From an uncultured Winogradskyella sp. (GTDB lineage: Bacteria; Bacteroidota; Bacteroidia; Flavobacteriales; Flavobacteriaceae), in contig NZ_CANMXL010000004.1 of assembly GCF_947501905.1 (NCBI RefSeq), positions 80,777 through 144,776 on the forward strand: a DNA stretch of 64,000 bases, in the 5' to 3' direction. A program made the position numbers and the translations under genes. Position 1 is the first letter of the stretch. Each line of letters opens with the position of its first letter. Shown here one piece after another: positions 46,102-55,760 of the stretch. The notes under the pieces are model-generated. The model was given only the letters and a program-made list of their open reading frames with translations, was not told the origin of the DNA and did not search any database.

Positions 46102-47955
46102 ATGGCCGAACAGACTAAATATACCGAAGATAATATACGCTCGCTAGATTGGAAAGAGCATATTCGCATGCGCCCTGGTATGTATATCGGTAAATTAGGC
46201 GATGGTTCGTCTCCTGATGATGGTATATATATTCTTCTAAAAGAAGTCCTTGATAATTCCATAGACGAATTTGTTATGGGCGCAGGAAAAACTATTGAGA
46301 TTTCCATTCAAGGTGAAAAAGTAATTGTGAGAGATTATGGGCGTGGTATCCCACTTGGAAAAGTTGTTGATGTTGTATCTAAGATGAATACAGGAGGTAA
46401 GTATGATTCTAAAGCTTTCAAAAAATCTGTAGGACTTAATGGTGTCGGTACAAAGGCCGTAAATGCACTATCTAACTATTTTAGAGTAGAGTCCACAAGA
46501 GATGGAAAATCGGCTTCAGCTGAGTTTGAGCAAGGAAACCTGACCAACCAAGAATTATTAGACGATACCTCAAGACGGAAAGGGACAAAGGTGTCATTTA
46601 TCCCTGATGATTCTATCTTTAAAAAATTTAAATATCGTAGTGAATATGTAGTGAAAATGCTTAAAAACTACGTATACCTTAACCCTGGGTTAACTATAGT
46701 CTTTAATGGCGAAAAATATTTTTCTGAAAACGGACTTAAAGACTTATTAGCCGAAAACATAAGCGAGTCAGATTTATTATATCCAATTGTTCACTTGCGA
46801 GGAGATGATATTGAGATAGCTATAACGCACAGTAAGACCCAGTATAGCGAAGAGTACCATTCTTTTGTAAATGGACAGAACACCACTCAAGGTGGAACGC
46901 ATTTAGCAGCTTTTAGAGAGTCTTTAGTAAAAACAGTTAGAGAATTTTATGGAAAAAATTATGATGCATCTGATATTAGAAAATCAGTTGTGTCTGCAAT
47001 TGCTATAAAAGTAATGGAACCTGTTTTTGAAAGTCAAACAAAAACTAAGTTAGGTTCTACGGATATGGGAGGTGATTTGCCAACAGTAAGAACTTATATC
47101 AATGATTTTGTAAAAACCTATTTTGATAATTATTTACACAAGAATCCTGATACAGCAGAAAAGATTCAGCGAAAGATTCTACAAGCAGAGCGTGAGCGAA
47201 AAGAATTATCTGGTATACGTAAGTTAGCCAAAGACAGGGCTAAAAAAGCAAGTCTTCATAATAAAAAATTACGCGACTGCCGAGTGCATTTTGGTGATAC
47301 TAAAAACGAACGCAGTTTAGAATCTACACTATTTATTACCGAGGGAGATTCCGCATCTGGAAGTATAACAAAGTCTCGTGATGTCAATACTCAAGCAGTT
47401 TTTAGTCTTAAAGGAAAGCCTTTAAATTCTTATGGTTTAAGTAAGAAAATTGTATACGAGAATGAAGAGTTTAATCTTTTGCAAGCCGCTTTAAATATAG
47501 AAGAATCACTTGAAGATTTACGATACAATAACATTGTTATCGCCACTGATGCCGATGTTGATGGGATGCATATTCGGTTATTACTAATAACCTTCTTCTT
47601 GCAATTTTTTCCAGAAGTTATAAAAGAAGGACATTTATACATTTTGCAAACGCCATTATTTAGGGTTCGTAATAAGAAAGAAACTATTTATTGTTATTCT
47701 GAAGAAGAACGCATAAATGCTATAGAAAAGCTTAAGCCAAAACCTGAGATTACTCGATTTAAAGGTTTAGGTGAGATTTCCCCTGATGAGTTTAAACATT
47801 TTATTGGTGCAGATATAAGATTAGACCCAGTAATGTTAGATAAAGACATGTCAATTGAAGAGTTATTATCTTTTTATATGGGTAAAAATACACCAACACG
47901 TCAAGAGTTTATTATTAATAACTTAAAGGTTGAATTAGATGTTGTTGAAGACTAA
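46102..47955 (+). CDS. parE: DNA topoisomerase IV subunit B
   Basis: A 617-residue type IIA topoisomerase ATPase subunit. The GHKL ATP site includes [10 protein letters not shown] (about 49-58), [10 protein letters not shown] and [14 protein letters not shown]. The TOPRIM domain has [11 protein letters not shown] (about 413-423) and [13 protein letters not shown] (about 482-494). Length and immediate linkage to a ParC-type subunit mark it as topoisomerase IV rather than gyrase B. It unlinks daughter chromosomes. The second subunit starts 29 bases later. Confidence 0.92.
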   Translation: MAEQTKYTEDNIRSLDWKEHIRMRPGMYIGKLGDGSSPDDGIYILLKEVLDNSIDEFVMGAGKTIEISIQGEKVIVRDYGRGIPLGKVVDVVSKMNTGGKYDSKAFKKSVGLNGVGTKAVNALSNYFRVESTRDGKSASAEFEQGNLTNQELLDDTSRRKGTKVSFIPDDSIFKKFKYRSEYVVKMLKNYVYLNPGLTIVFNGEKYFSENGLKDLLAENISESDLLYPIVHLRGDDIEIAITHSKTQYSEEYHSFVNGQNTTQGGTHLAAFRESLVKTVREFYGKNYDASDIRKSVVSAIAIKVMEPVFESQTKTKLGSTDMGGDLPTVRTYINDFVKTYFDNYLHKNPDTAEKIQRKILQAERERKELSGIRKLAKDRAKKASLHNKKLRDCRVHFGDTKNERSLESTLFITEGDSASGSITKSRDVNTQAVFSLKGKPLNSYGLSKKIVYENEEFNLLQAALNIEESLEDLRYNNIVIATDADVDGMHIRLLLITFFLQFFPEVIKEGHLYILQTPLFRVRNKKETIYCYSEEERINAIEKLKPKPEITRFKGLGEISPDEFKHFIGADIRLDPVMLDKDMSIEELLSFYMGKNTPTRQEFIINNLKVELDVVED

Positions 47956-47984
47956 AATTTCTGCTAAAGCAGTAATGAAATAAT

Positions 47985-50693
47985 ATGAGCGAAGAACACG
48001 AAGAATTAGAAAATATAAATAGCGAAGACAACTTAGAGCCCCAAGAAACCATAACCAAAGTTACTGGCATGTACAAAGATTGGTTTTTGGACTATGCCTC
48101 TTACGTTATACTTGAGCGTGCAGTCCCTGCAATTGAAGACGGTTTTAAACCTGTGCAGCGTCGTATTATGCATTCCATGAAGGATTTGGACGATGGACGT
48201 TATAATAAAGTCGCAAATATTGTTGGTCATACGATGCAATACCATCCACATGGAGATGCAAGTATTGCTGATGCGATGGTGCAAATTGGTCAAAAAGATT
48301 TATTGATTGATACTCAAGGAAATTGGGGTAATATCTTAACAGGAGACAGAGCAGCTGCTTCTCGTTATATTGAGGCACGTATTTCTAAGTTCGGTTTAGA
48401 CGTTGTGTACAATCCAAAAATTACGCAATGGCAAGCCTCATATGATGGTCGTCGTAAAGAACCTATAAATTTACCAGTCATGTTTCCGCTTTTGTTAGCG
48501 CAAGGAGGAGAAGGTATCGCCGTAGGTTTATCTACAAAAATATTGCCACATAATTTTATAGAGTTAATTGATGCTTCAATAAAGCACTTAAAAGGAAAAC
48601 GTTTTACAATTCTTCCAGACTTTCCTACAGCAGGTATAGCAGATTTTACAAATTACAATGACGGGAATCGTGGTGGTAAAGTAAGAGTTAGAGCAAAAAT
48701 ATCACAACATAGTAAAAATACCTTAGTTATTACAGAGATTCCTTTTAGTACAACAACACAATCGCTTATAGATTCAATTTTGAAAGCGAATGACAAAGGA
48801 AAAATTAAAATAAAGAAGATTGAAGATAATACTGCTGCAGAGGTTGAGATATTGGTGCATTTGCCTTCAGGTATTTCTCCAGATAAAACCATAGATGCCT
48901 TATATGCATTTACTAATTGCGAAACATCAATCTCTCCTTTAGGTTGTGTTATTGAAGATAATAAGCCTTTGTTTATTGGAGTTTCTGAGATGCTACGTCG
49001 TTCTACAGATAATACAGTTCAGTTATTAAAATCTGAATTAGAAATTAAACTTGGAGAGTTAGAAGAGCAATGGCATTTTGCGTCTTTAGAGCGCATTTTT
49101 ATAGAAAACCGTATCTACCGAGATATTGAAGAAGAAGAAACTTGGGATGGCGTTATCAATGCTATCGATAAAGGTCTGCAACCACACATCAAACATCTAA
49201 AGCGTAAGATTACTGTTGAGGATATTACGCGTTTAACAGAAATCCGAATCAAGCGTATTTCAAAATTTGACATAGATAAAGCGCAACAAAAGATTGATGC
49301 TTTAGAAGAGCAAATTGCTGAAGTAAAACATCATTTAGCACATCTTATCGATTATGCGATTGCATATTTTATGCGTTTAAAGAAAGATTATGGAGAAGGC
49401 AAAGAGCGCAAAACTGAAATTAGAATCTTTGATGATGTAGATGCAACGAAGGTTGTTATACGTAATACAAAGCTTTACGTCAATCGTGAAGAGGGCTTTA
49501 TTGGTACTTCATTGCGTCGCGATGAATATGTCTGCGACTGTAGTGATATTGATGATATTATTGCGTTTACCAATGATGGTAAAATGATGGTCACCAAAGT
49601 AGGGTCCAAAACCTTTATTGGTAAAGGTATTATCCATGTAGCAGTCTTTAAAAAGAAAGATAAGCGTACCATTTATAATTTAATTTATCGTGATGGTAGT
49701 AAAGGACCATCATATGTAAAACGCTTTGCGGTTACTGCAATGACTCGTGATAAAGAGTATGATTTAACAAATGGAAATAAGAGTTCTAAACTTTGGTATT
49801 TCTCTGCCAACCCCAATGGCGAAGCTGAGGTTGTATCTATTTCGTTACGTCAAATGGGAAGCATTAAGAAACTAAAATGGGACTTAGATTTTTCGGATAT
49901 TCTTATAAAAGCACGCACATCTAAAGGCAATACAGTTACTAAATATGCAATAAAGCGAGTTGAGCTCAAGGAGAAAGGTGTTTCAACCTTAAAACCACGT
50001 AAAATTTGGTTTGATGATACTGTGCAAAGGCTTAATGTTGATGCGCGTGGAGAGTTAATTGGCGAATTTAGAGGTGAAGATCGTTTATTAGTAATTAACC
50101 AAAAAGGAATGGTGAAAACTATAATTCCTGAGTTAACCACACATTTTGATAGTGATATGATTGTGCTTGAAAAATGGATTCCTAAAAAGCCAATTTCAGC
50201 AATTTATTATGATGGTGACAAAGAGCGTTATTATGTTAAGCGCTTCCTCATAGAGCAAGAAGGAAAAGAGGAATCATTTATTTCTGACCATGCAAATTCT
50301 CAATTAGAGATTGTATCAACAGATTGGAGGCCAATGGCAGACGTGGAGTTTACCAAAGAACGAGGAAAAGACCGTAAGCCCAATATGGAAGTCAATCTAG
50401 AGGAATTTATTGCTGTTAAGGGTATTAATGCTTTAGGTAATCAATTGACAAAAGACAAGATTAACCAAATTAATCTTTTAGGGCCATTACCTTTTGAAGC
50501 TCCTGAAGAAGTGCATGCTGACGAATTAGAGGTTGTAGACGAAGAGCAAGTCACAGGTGAACAATCAGATATAGAACAAGTTTCTGAAAAAGAAGTCAAA
50601 GTAGATTTAGACCCAAAACCAAAGCCTGAAGTGCCAAAAGCTAGTGATGAGGATTTGGATGTTGATGAGACTGGACAAGCGTCATTATTTTAA
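47985..50693 (+). CDS. parC: DNA topoisomerase IV subunit A
   Basis: A 902-residue cleavage subunit. The breakage-reunion domain has R127-Y128 (AASRYIEARIS), with Y128 the DNA-linking tyrosine. GYrA-type residues QYHPHGDASIADAMV are at about 85-99. The C-terminal half contains beta-pinwheel-like blades, and the last 70 residues are very acidic and disordered. Quinolone-site positions cannot be judged without an alignment. A pirin gene begins 2 bases after the stop, so the three genes may be one transcript. Confidence 0.92.
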   Translation: MSEEHEELENINSEDNLEPQETITKVTGMYKDWFLDYASYVILERAVPAIEDGFKPVQRRIMHSMKDLDDGRYNKVANIVGHTMQYHPHGDASIADAMVQIGQKDLLIDTQGNWGNILTGDRAAASRYIEARISKFGLDVVYNPKITQWQASYDGRRKEPINLPVMFPLLLAQGGEGIAVGLSTKILPHNFIELIDASIKHLKGKRFTILPDFPTAGIADFTNYNDGNRGGKVRVRAKISQHSKNTLVITEIPFSTTTQSLIDSILKANDKGKIKIKKIEDNTAAEVEILVHLPSGISPDKTIDALYAFTNCETSISPLGCVIEDNKPLFIGVSEMLRRSTDNTVQLLKSELEIKLGELEEQWHFASLERIFIENRIYRDIEEEETWDGVINAIDKGLQPHIKHLKRKITVEDITRLTEIRIKRISKFDIDKAQQKIDALEEQIAEVKHHLAHLIDYAIAYFMRLKKDYGEGKERKTEIRIFDDVDATKVVIRNTKLYVNREEGFIGTSLRRDEYVCDCSDIDDIIAFTNDGKMMVTKVGSKTFIGKGIIHVAVFKKKDKRTIYNLIYRDGSKGPSYVKRFAVTAMTRDKEYDLTNGNKSSKLWYFSANPNGEAEVVSISLRQMGSIKKLKWDLDFSDILIKARTSKGNTVTKYAIKRVELKEKGVSTLKPRKIWFDDTVQRLNVDARGELIGEFRGEDRLLVINQKGMVKTIIPELTTHFDSDMIVLEKWIPKKPISAIYYDGDKERYYVKRFLIEQEGKEESFISDHANSQLEIVSTDWRPMADVEFTKERGKDRKPNMEVNLEEFIAVKGINALGNQLTKDKINQINLLGPLPFEAPEEVHADELEVVDEEQVTGEQSDIEQVSEKEVKVDLDPKPKPEVPKASDEDLDVDETGQASLF

Positions 50694-50694
50694 A

Positions 50695-51579
50695 ATGGCT
50701 AATAATAAACTTTTAGTTAATGAGAGGCAAGCCGATTTAGGAAACTTTATGGTAGGTCGTTTATTGCCATTTCGCAAAAAACGTCAAGTTGGACCATTTA
50801 CTTTTATTGACCATATGGGGCCAGCGACTTTAGGAAACGGAAAATATGTAGATGTAGACCAACATCCACATATTGGTTTGAGTACACTCACATATCTTTT
50901 CGAAGGTGAAATAGAGCATAAAGATAGTCTTGGGAGCGAAAAAATTATCTCTGCTGGAGATGTTGGTTTTATGACATCAGGTAAAGGTGTTACACATACC
51001 GAGCGTACACCAAAATATAGAAGAACAGAAAAAGAATTTGTAATGCATGGCTACCAAATTTGGGTGGCATTACCAAAAGAGCTAGAGGACATTAATCCAA
51101 GCTTTCAATTTTATCCAAAAGAAGAGATTCCGTCGTGGACAGAAAACGGTTTAGAAATTAAATTGGTTGCTGGTAATGCTTTTGGGAAATCTTCACCATT
51201 GCAAGGCTTTACATCTTTATTTATGGTAGATGTTTATGCCAAGAATGAAACAACTTTAAATTTAGAAAATCAATTAAAGGGTGAAGTTGCTTTTGTTATT
51301 GTCAAAGGTGAAATCACTGAAGAAGACCATAAAATAGAAGCTGGTCAAATGCTAATTAGTAAGACTGATGAGCAATGTAGTATTTGCCTAGATAAAGACA
51401 CAAGAGTGTTGCTATTCGGCGGTGAACCTTTAAGCGACGAACATTTTCTTCTTTGGAATTTTGTATCAAGTGATAAAGAAAAACTCCAAAAAGCTAAAGA
51501 AGACTGGCAGAACAATAAGTTCCCTAAAGTGCCAGGTGATGACACTTATATTCCTATTCCAGAAATAAAGCATAAATGA
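50695..51579 (+). CDS. Pirin family protein, third copy
   Basis: A 294-residue bicupin starting at the ATG at 50695, right after the parC stop (TAAAATG). The longer frame from 50644 is inside parC. The metal ligands are H57, H59 (QHPHIGLSTLTY), H101 and E103 (GKGVTHTERT). It is only distantly similar to the two pirins at 1784-3393, so it is probably an older paralogue. Link to topoisomerase IV is positional only. It converges on terC, with one base between the stops. Confidence 0.9.
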   Translation: MANNKLLVNERQADLGNFMVGRLLPFRKKRQVGPFTFIDHMGPATLGNGKYVDVDQHPHIGLSTLTYLFEGEIEHKDSLGSEKIISAGDVGFMTSGKGVTHTERTPKYRRTEKEFVMHGYQIWVALPKELEDINPSFQFYPKEEIPSWTENGLEIKLVAGNAFGKSSPLQGFTSLFMVDVYAKNETTLNLENQLKGEVAFVIVKGEITEEDHKIEAGQMLISKTDEQCSICLDKDTRVLLFGGEPLSDEHFLLWNFVSSDKEKLQKAKEDWQNNKFPKVPGDDTYIPIPEIKHK

Positions 51580-51580
51580 G

Positions 51581-52366
51581 TTACTTCTTTTTTGAGGTTT
51601 TCTGATTCAAGAACTCTACAAATAAAGAGAATGCAATGGCAAAGTATAAGTAACCTTTAGGTATGGCGCCCACTTCGTTGCCAAAGAATTGTGTATGAGA
51701 CATATGTGCAGCCTCAGTAATTAACATAAAACCAATTAGTATTAAAAATGCTAAGCCTAGTACTTGCATACTCGGGTGATTGTCTATAAAACGTCTAATT
51801 GGGTTAGCAAAAGCTATCATAATAATTATAGATATTACTACGGCAATAATCATTAAAACCAAACTGTAATTTGGGTTAGGGTGTAATCCATTTGTCATCC
51901 CTATGGCTGTTAAAATAGAATCTACAGAGAAGATAAAGTCAATAATTAAAATTTGCACAATAGCTTGTTGTAGTGAGCTGATGACTTTCCCTTTTACACT
52001 ATCTACGTCATGAGAAGGTGTTTCAACTTTTTCTCTAATTTCTGAGGTGCTTTTATAGATTAAAAATAAACCACCAGCAAATAAGATAATGGCTTGCCAG
52101 CTAAGATGTAGCTCTAACCAAGAATTCTCAAACTCGTAAAAAGGTTCTTTTAAACCAACTAAAAATGACACAAAGAACAATAAGATAATACGTTGCACCA
52201 TTGCAAGAATAAGTCCAATATTAGTGGCCTTACTGCGCTGATGCTCTGGTAATTTGTTAGCAGCAATAGAGATAAAAACAATATTATCTATCCCAAGGAT
52301 GATTTCTAAAAAGGTCAAGGTTAGTAACGCAAATATGGCATCACTAGAAAGTAAAAATTCTAACAT
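51581..52366 (-). CDS. TerC family membrane protein
   Basis: A 261-residue protein with about seven spans. The motifs LEIILGIDNIVFISIAANKLPE (about 20-41, in part) and IDFIFSVDSILTAIGMT carry the paired acidic residues of TerC/YkoY/Alx proteins, which act in manganese export or metal homeostasis in other bacteria. It lacks the rest of a tellurium-resistance cluster. A small lipoprotein gene lies immediately upstream (1 base between), so the two form an operon. Confidence 0.9.
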   Translation of the reverse strand: MLEFLLSSDAIFALLTLTFLEIILGIDNIVFISIAANKLPEHQRSKATNIGLILAMVQRIILLFFVSFLVGLKEPFYEFENSWLELHLSWQAIILFAGGLFLIYKSTSEIREKVETPSHDVDSVKGKVISSLQQAIVQILIIDFIFSVDSILTAIGMTNGLHPNPNYSLVLMIIAVVISIIIMIAFANPIRRFIDNHPSMQVLGLAFLILIGFMLITEAAHMSHTQFFGNEVGAIPKGYLYFAIAFSLFVEFLNQKTSKKK

Positions 52367-52367
52367 A

Positions 52368-52757
52368 TTATTTTATTCTAATAGCTGTGCCTTTTTCTAC
52401 GCGAGTTGCTCTATTCTTTTTCTTAATTGCTAATTTGTATTCAAAAGTATAAGAAGAGTCAGTTGTGGTTAAAATCTTCATATGTATGGCGTCATCCTCA
52501 GAAGCATTTTTTGGATTCACTTTTTTTAAAACAAATTCACAATCGTTTATCCATCGTATTGAAGAAGAATCTATTTTCCCTTCAAAATAATCAATACTGT
52601 AGTCTTCTGTACGTGTGAAAGTTCCTGTTTTTTCATTACCATCAACTAAAAAAGTGAATTTAAAGTCTCCTGTACGATAATCTTGACAATTTCTCTCTAT
52701 GGTATAACAACTTGTCAAAACGGTACAAAAAGTCAGTAGAAGAAGTTTTTTCATCAT
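52368..52757 (-). CDS. Small lipoprotein of unknown function
   Basis: About 129 residues from the ATG at 52757, chosen because it puts the signal MMKKLLLLTFCTVLTSC at the N-terminus (a start 21 bases upstream is less natural). C17 is the lipid site. The mature part is beta-rich (GDFKFTFLVDGNEKTGTFTR, then SSIRWINDCEFVLKKVNPKN). In other flavobacteria such proteins are often mislabelled DNA topoisomerase IV, presumably from linkage; the sequence has no topoisomerase domain. It precedes terC in one unit. Confidence 0.72.
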   Translation of the reverse strand: MMKKLLLLTFCTVLTSCYTIERNCQDYRTGDFKFTFLVDGNEKTGTFTRTEDYSIDYFEGKIDSSSIRWINDCEFVLKKVNPKNASEDDAIHMKILTTTDSSYTFEYKLAIKKKNRATRVEKGTAIRIK

Positions 52758-52798
52758 TGAATAGAAAGGTTTGTACAAAAATAAGGAATTAGAGCTGC

Positions 52799-53173
52799 TT
52801 AATTTTCATAGCTCTTAAAACTTCCGTCTTTATAGAAAATAATAATTTTTTCTATTTCATCAGATTTTGAAGTATTTCCAAGATTGGGAATTTGAGTTAA
52901 AGCATCAGGATTTGAGTCTGAGAATTTCAAAGTTTCCGTTTTTGGAGTAGAAGGAAAATTTCCTTTACCATTCATTAACCAATATAAGTCCACTTCAGGA
53001 TAGGAGTGAAGCACTTTCATTACAAAGTCTAAACTCGGTTTATTTCTACCCGAAAGAATATGAGAAATACTTGAACGTTGTACACCTATTTTTTCGGCGA
53101 AACTAGATGCAGTTTCTTCGTAAAAAGTGATGACTTTTTGCAGACGCTCAGTAAAATCCGTGGTGTTTATCAT
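52799..53173 (-). CDS. XRE-family DNA-binding regulator
   Basis: A 124-residue protein. The helix-turn-helix domain occupies about 6-64 (ETASSFAEKIGVQRSSISHILSGRNKPSLDFVMKVL, in part, about 16-51). The C-terminal part (about 65-124) is disordered and then charged, with no known sensor domain. It is divergent from the M14 carboxypeptidase gene. Its own -7 box (TACATTTG, minus, 53205-53212) lies within GTTACAAATGTAAC, and a similar palindrome sits inside the M14 promoter. Confidence 0.88.
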   Translation of the reverse strand: MINTTDFTERLQKVITFYEETASSFAEKIGVQRSSISHILSGRNKPSLDFVMKVLHSYPEVDLYWLMNGKGNFPSTPKTETLKFSDSNPDALTQIPNLGNTSKSDEIEKIIIFYKDGSFKSYEN

Positions 53174-53475
53174 TGTAAACTACGTTCTCTGGTTATATAC
53201 GTTACAAATGTAACAATAGTTGTTCTTATATTCACCATCGACTTCTGAATTTATTATTTTTGTATAAATTAAAAGTTCATATAAAATATTTTAAATATCT
53301 GAAAATAAATAGTTTAATTATTAAAAATATATTCTTTTGAATATTTTTCAATTAACGATGCTTCATTTGTAACTAGTACAATTGCTTGTGTTTAGAATTG
53401 TAACAATTAATATTATTTTGTGTGTTTACAATTGTAAAATTACATTTGTATACCTTTGTGTTCTAAACTTATTCA
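53174..53475. promoter_or_regulatory. 302-base divergent regulatory region with TTGTAA-type inverted repeats
   Basis: No gene is present. It holds GTTACAAATGTAAC (53201-53214) over the XRE -7 box, TTGTAAC (53367-53373), AATTGT-A-ACAATT (53396-53408), and the perfect palindrome TTTACAATTGTAAA (53425-53438). The M14 promoter is TTTG at 53417-53420, a 20-base spacer and TACATTTG at 53441-53448, so the last palindrome lies between its two elements. All sites share TTACA/TGTAA halves. Repression by the XRE protein is inferred. Confidence 0.65.
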
Positions 53476-54618
53476 ATGACCTCAGATAGATTATCAGAAT
53501 TGCATAATTCGTTCAAAGAAAAATTACTTTTTGGACGGTATATTAACAATGAAAAAATAGAACTTGCTCTAAGAAAAATGGAACAGTATTTTGATGTTTC
53601 TACTATTGGTTTTTCAGTAGAGAAAAGACCAATATATTCTGTAATTGTTGGTAATGGCCCTACTAAAATTTTGCTTTGGTCTCAAATGCATGGTAATGAG
53701 TCAACAACTACTAAAGCTATTTTTGATTTGCTAAATACATTCACTAATAATGAGTTTTCTGATATTCTTAAGTCATGTACACTTCTATTTATTCCTATTT
53801 TAAATCCTGATGGCGCAGAAAATTACAAGCGTGTTAATGCTAATGATGTAGATTTAAATAGAGATGCTCAGGACCTTTCTCAACCAGAAAGTAGAGTGTT
53901 ACGTCAATGTTTTGATGATTTTGCACCTCATTATTGTTTTAATCTTCATGGGCAACGTACCATTTTTGGTGTCGGTGACTCGGGTAATTCTGCGACATTG
54001 TCTTTTTTATCACCTTCAGAAGACGAAGAGTGTTCAATAACAAAGACTCGAAAGATAGCTATGTCAGTTATAGCCTCTATTGTTAAAGGGCTTCAAGAAG
54101 ATTTGTCGAGTGCTATTGGTCGCTATGATGATGGTTTTAATATTAATTGTGTAGGCGACACATTTCAGTCATTAGGTGTGCCAACAGTTTTATACGAAGC
54201 TGGGCACTATAAAAACGATTATAAACGTGAAATCACACGGCTATATGTTTTTAAAGCCTTGTTTTATGGACTAGATGCTATTTCTAAACAACCTACAGGT
54301 AATGATTTTGAGGCTTACTTTAATGTGCCTGAAAATGAAAAAAACTTTTTTGATGTGATAATTAGAAATGCTTTGTTAGTCAATGAAGATGATGAAACTG
54401 TAGATATAGCCATACAGTTTAAGGAAGTTTTAATTAATAATACTATAGCGTTTATCTCTTATGTAGAGAAAATTGAAAAATTGAACAACTATTTTGCTCA
54501 CAATGAAATCGATGCCAATGGCGCGATGACATCTGATCAAAACAATGACGTTATAGAAATTGGTAACGAAATCGTTTTCGTAATGTTAAATAATCGAAAA
54601 ATCTTGATAAAATCTTAA
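53476..54618 (+). CDS. M14-family zinc carboxypeptidase-like protein
   Basis: A 380-residue cytosolic-looking protein (no signal peptide). The zinc ligands are H72 and E75 (SQMHGNESTTTKA) and H158 (FNLHGQRTIFG). The substrate-binding DVDLNRDA (125-131) and catalytic E241 (VLYEAGHYKND) follow. All are in M14 order, so it should be active. The M14 domain ends near 275; residues 280-380 are an additional helical part. Substrate could be a peptide or an acyl amino acid. It is under the promoter that holds an XRE-type palindrome. Confidence 0.85.
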   Translation: MTSDRLSELHNSFKEKLLFGRYINNEKIELALRKMEQYFDVSTIGFSVEKRPIYSVIVGNGPTKILLWSQMHGNESTTTKAIFDLLNTFTNNEFSDILKSCTLLFIPILNPDGAENYKRVNANDVDLNRDAQDLSQPESRVLRQCFDDFAPHYCFNLHGQRTIFGVGDSGNSATLSFLSPSEDEECSITKTRKIAMSVIASIVKGLQEDLSSAIGRYDDGFNINCVGDTFQSLGVPTVLYEAGHYKNDYKREITRLYVFKALFYGLDAISKQPTGNDFEAYFNVPENEKNFFDVIIRNALLVNEDDETVDIAIQFKEVLINNTIAFISYVEKIEKLNNYFAHNEIDANGAMTSDQNNDVIEIGNEIVFVMLNNRKILIKS

Positions 54619-54659
54619 ATATTTTAGTTTTTAGCTTCTTTTTATCAATAAAAATGTCT

Positions 54660-54690
54660 TATTTTTGCATATAATTCAATAAAAATTGAA
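54660..54690 (+). promoter_or_regulatory. Promoter and inverted repeat before the second Lrp gene
   Basis: TATTTTTG at 54660-54667 fits TAnnTTTG. TTCAAT-AAAA-ATTGAA (54675-54690) touches the ATG at 54691 and is a possible autoregulatory site or translation-initiation hairpin. Confidence 0.5.
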
Positions 54691-55170
54691 ATGGCAAAGT
54701 TTAAATTAGACGAAATAGATCACCAAATTTTGGATATGCTTATTGATAATACGCGTATTCCTTTTACAGATATAGCAAAAAAATTACTGATTTCTGCAGG
54801 TACTGTTCATGTTAGAGTTAAGAAAATGGAAGAAGCTGGCATTATTAGAGGTTCTTCTTTAACTCTGGATTATAAAAAATTAGGATACTCTTTCATTGCT
54901 TATGTTGGTGTATTCTTGCAAAACACTTCGCAAACAAAGTTTGTTTTGGAACGTATTAATCAGATTCCATATGTTACTGTTGCGCACATAACTACCGGTA
55001 AGTTTAATATTTTCTGTAAAATAAGAGCAAAAGATACGATGCATGCTAAAGAAATCATCTTCTTATTAGATGATATTGATGGCGTATACAGAACTGAGAC
55101 AATGATTTCACTTGAAGAGAGCATCAATGACAAGAAGCGTCTTATGCATACCATATTCAACGAACTATAA
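54691..55170 (+). CDS. Lrp/AsnC family transcriptional regulator
   Basis: A 159-residue regulator. The winged-helix part is at about 1-65 (LDEIDHQILDMLIDNTRIPFTDIAKKLLISAGTVHVRVKKMEEAGII, in part) and the RAM domain at about 70-145 (HITTGKFNIFCKIRAKDTMHA). It is a single unit with its own promoter and a terminator at 55191-55222. The regulon cannot be told; the unit precedes a DinB-like gene with its own spacing. Confidence 0.93.
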   Translation: MAKFKLDEIDHQILDMLIDNTRIPFTDIAKKLLISAGTVHVRVKKMEEAGIIRGSSLTLDYKKLGYSFIAYVGVFLQNTSQTKFVLERINQIPYVTVAHITTGKFNIFCKIRAKDTMHAKEIIFLLDDIDGVYRTETMISLEESINDKKRLMHTIFNEL

Positions 55171-55190
55171 TTGATATTTAAAACGATGTT

Positions 55191-55222
55191 AAAGCCCTAG
55201 TAAATTTACTAGGGCTTTTTTT
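55191..55222 (+). terminator. Terminator of the second Lrp gene
   Basis: AAAGCCCTAGTAAA pairs with TTTACTAGGGCTTT with no unpaired centre in the primary sequence, followed by T. Confidence 0.9.
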
Positions 55223-55253
55223 ATCTTCGACATCTAATTTAAAAAACTAAAAA

Positions 55254-55760
55254 ATGCAATTACCACAAGAAGAGTTTAACCCGTATTATTTACCATATAT
55301 TAATCTTGCAACAAGCTCAGATATAGTTAGTGGTTTAAAGCAAAATTTAAGCTCTGTTGTTGCATTTTATATGTCAATACCTAAAGAAAAACTGGAGTAT
55401 GCTTATGCAGAAGGTAAGTGGACCATAAAGGATATATTACTTCATGTTATAGATACTGAGCGTGTATTTGCATATCGTGCAATGCGGGTAGCAAGGCATG
55501 ATAAAACTGCTTTAGCAGGTTTTGAGCAAGATGATTATGTTGAAGCAGGAAATGCTGTGAATAGGAGTATAGAAAGTCTATTAAGCGAATATAAAGCTGT
55601 CAGAAGCGCGACAATCTCCTTATTTGAATCTTTTGCTGATAAAAGTCTAACATCAATAGGCACTGCGAGTGGCTCACCAGTTTCGACAAGAGCTATTGGT
55701 TATATTATCACTGGTCATGAAAACCATCATAATAATGTGATTAAAGAGCGATATTTATAA
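55254..55760 (+). CDS. DinB/YfiT-like metal-binding four-helix protein
   Basis: A 168-residue protein. The characteristic histidines are in ILLHVIDTERVFAYRAM (H61) and GHENHHNNVIKERY (H158, H162 region), which form the nickel/zinc site of DinB-like proteins. The family includes thiol transferases such as bacillithiol transferase and many uncharacterised enzymes. It overlaps the converging uvrA by 6 bases. The second, frameshifted DinB-like gene lies at 24342. Confidence 0.88.
   Translation: MQLPQEEFNPYYLPYINLATSSDIVSGLKQNLSSVVAFYMSIPKEKLEYAYAEGKWTIKDILLHVIDTERVFAYRAMRVARHDKTALAGFEQDDYVEAGNAVNRSIESLLSEYKAVRSATISLFESFADKSLTSIGTASGSPVSTRAIGYIITGHENHHNNVIKERYL

Noticed and set aside
50644..50694. 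Earlier ATG for the third pirin inside parC
   Set aside because: The ATG at 50695 matches the family N-terminus and follows the parC stop directly.
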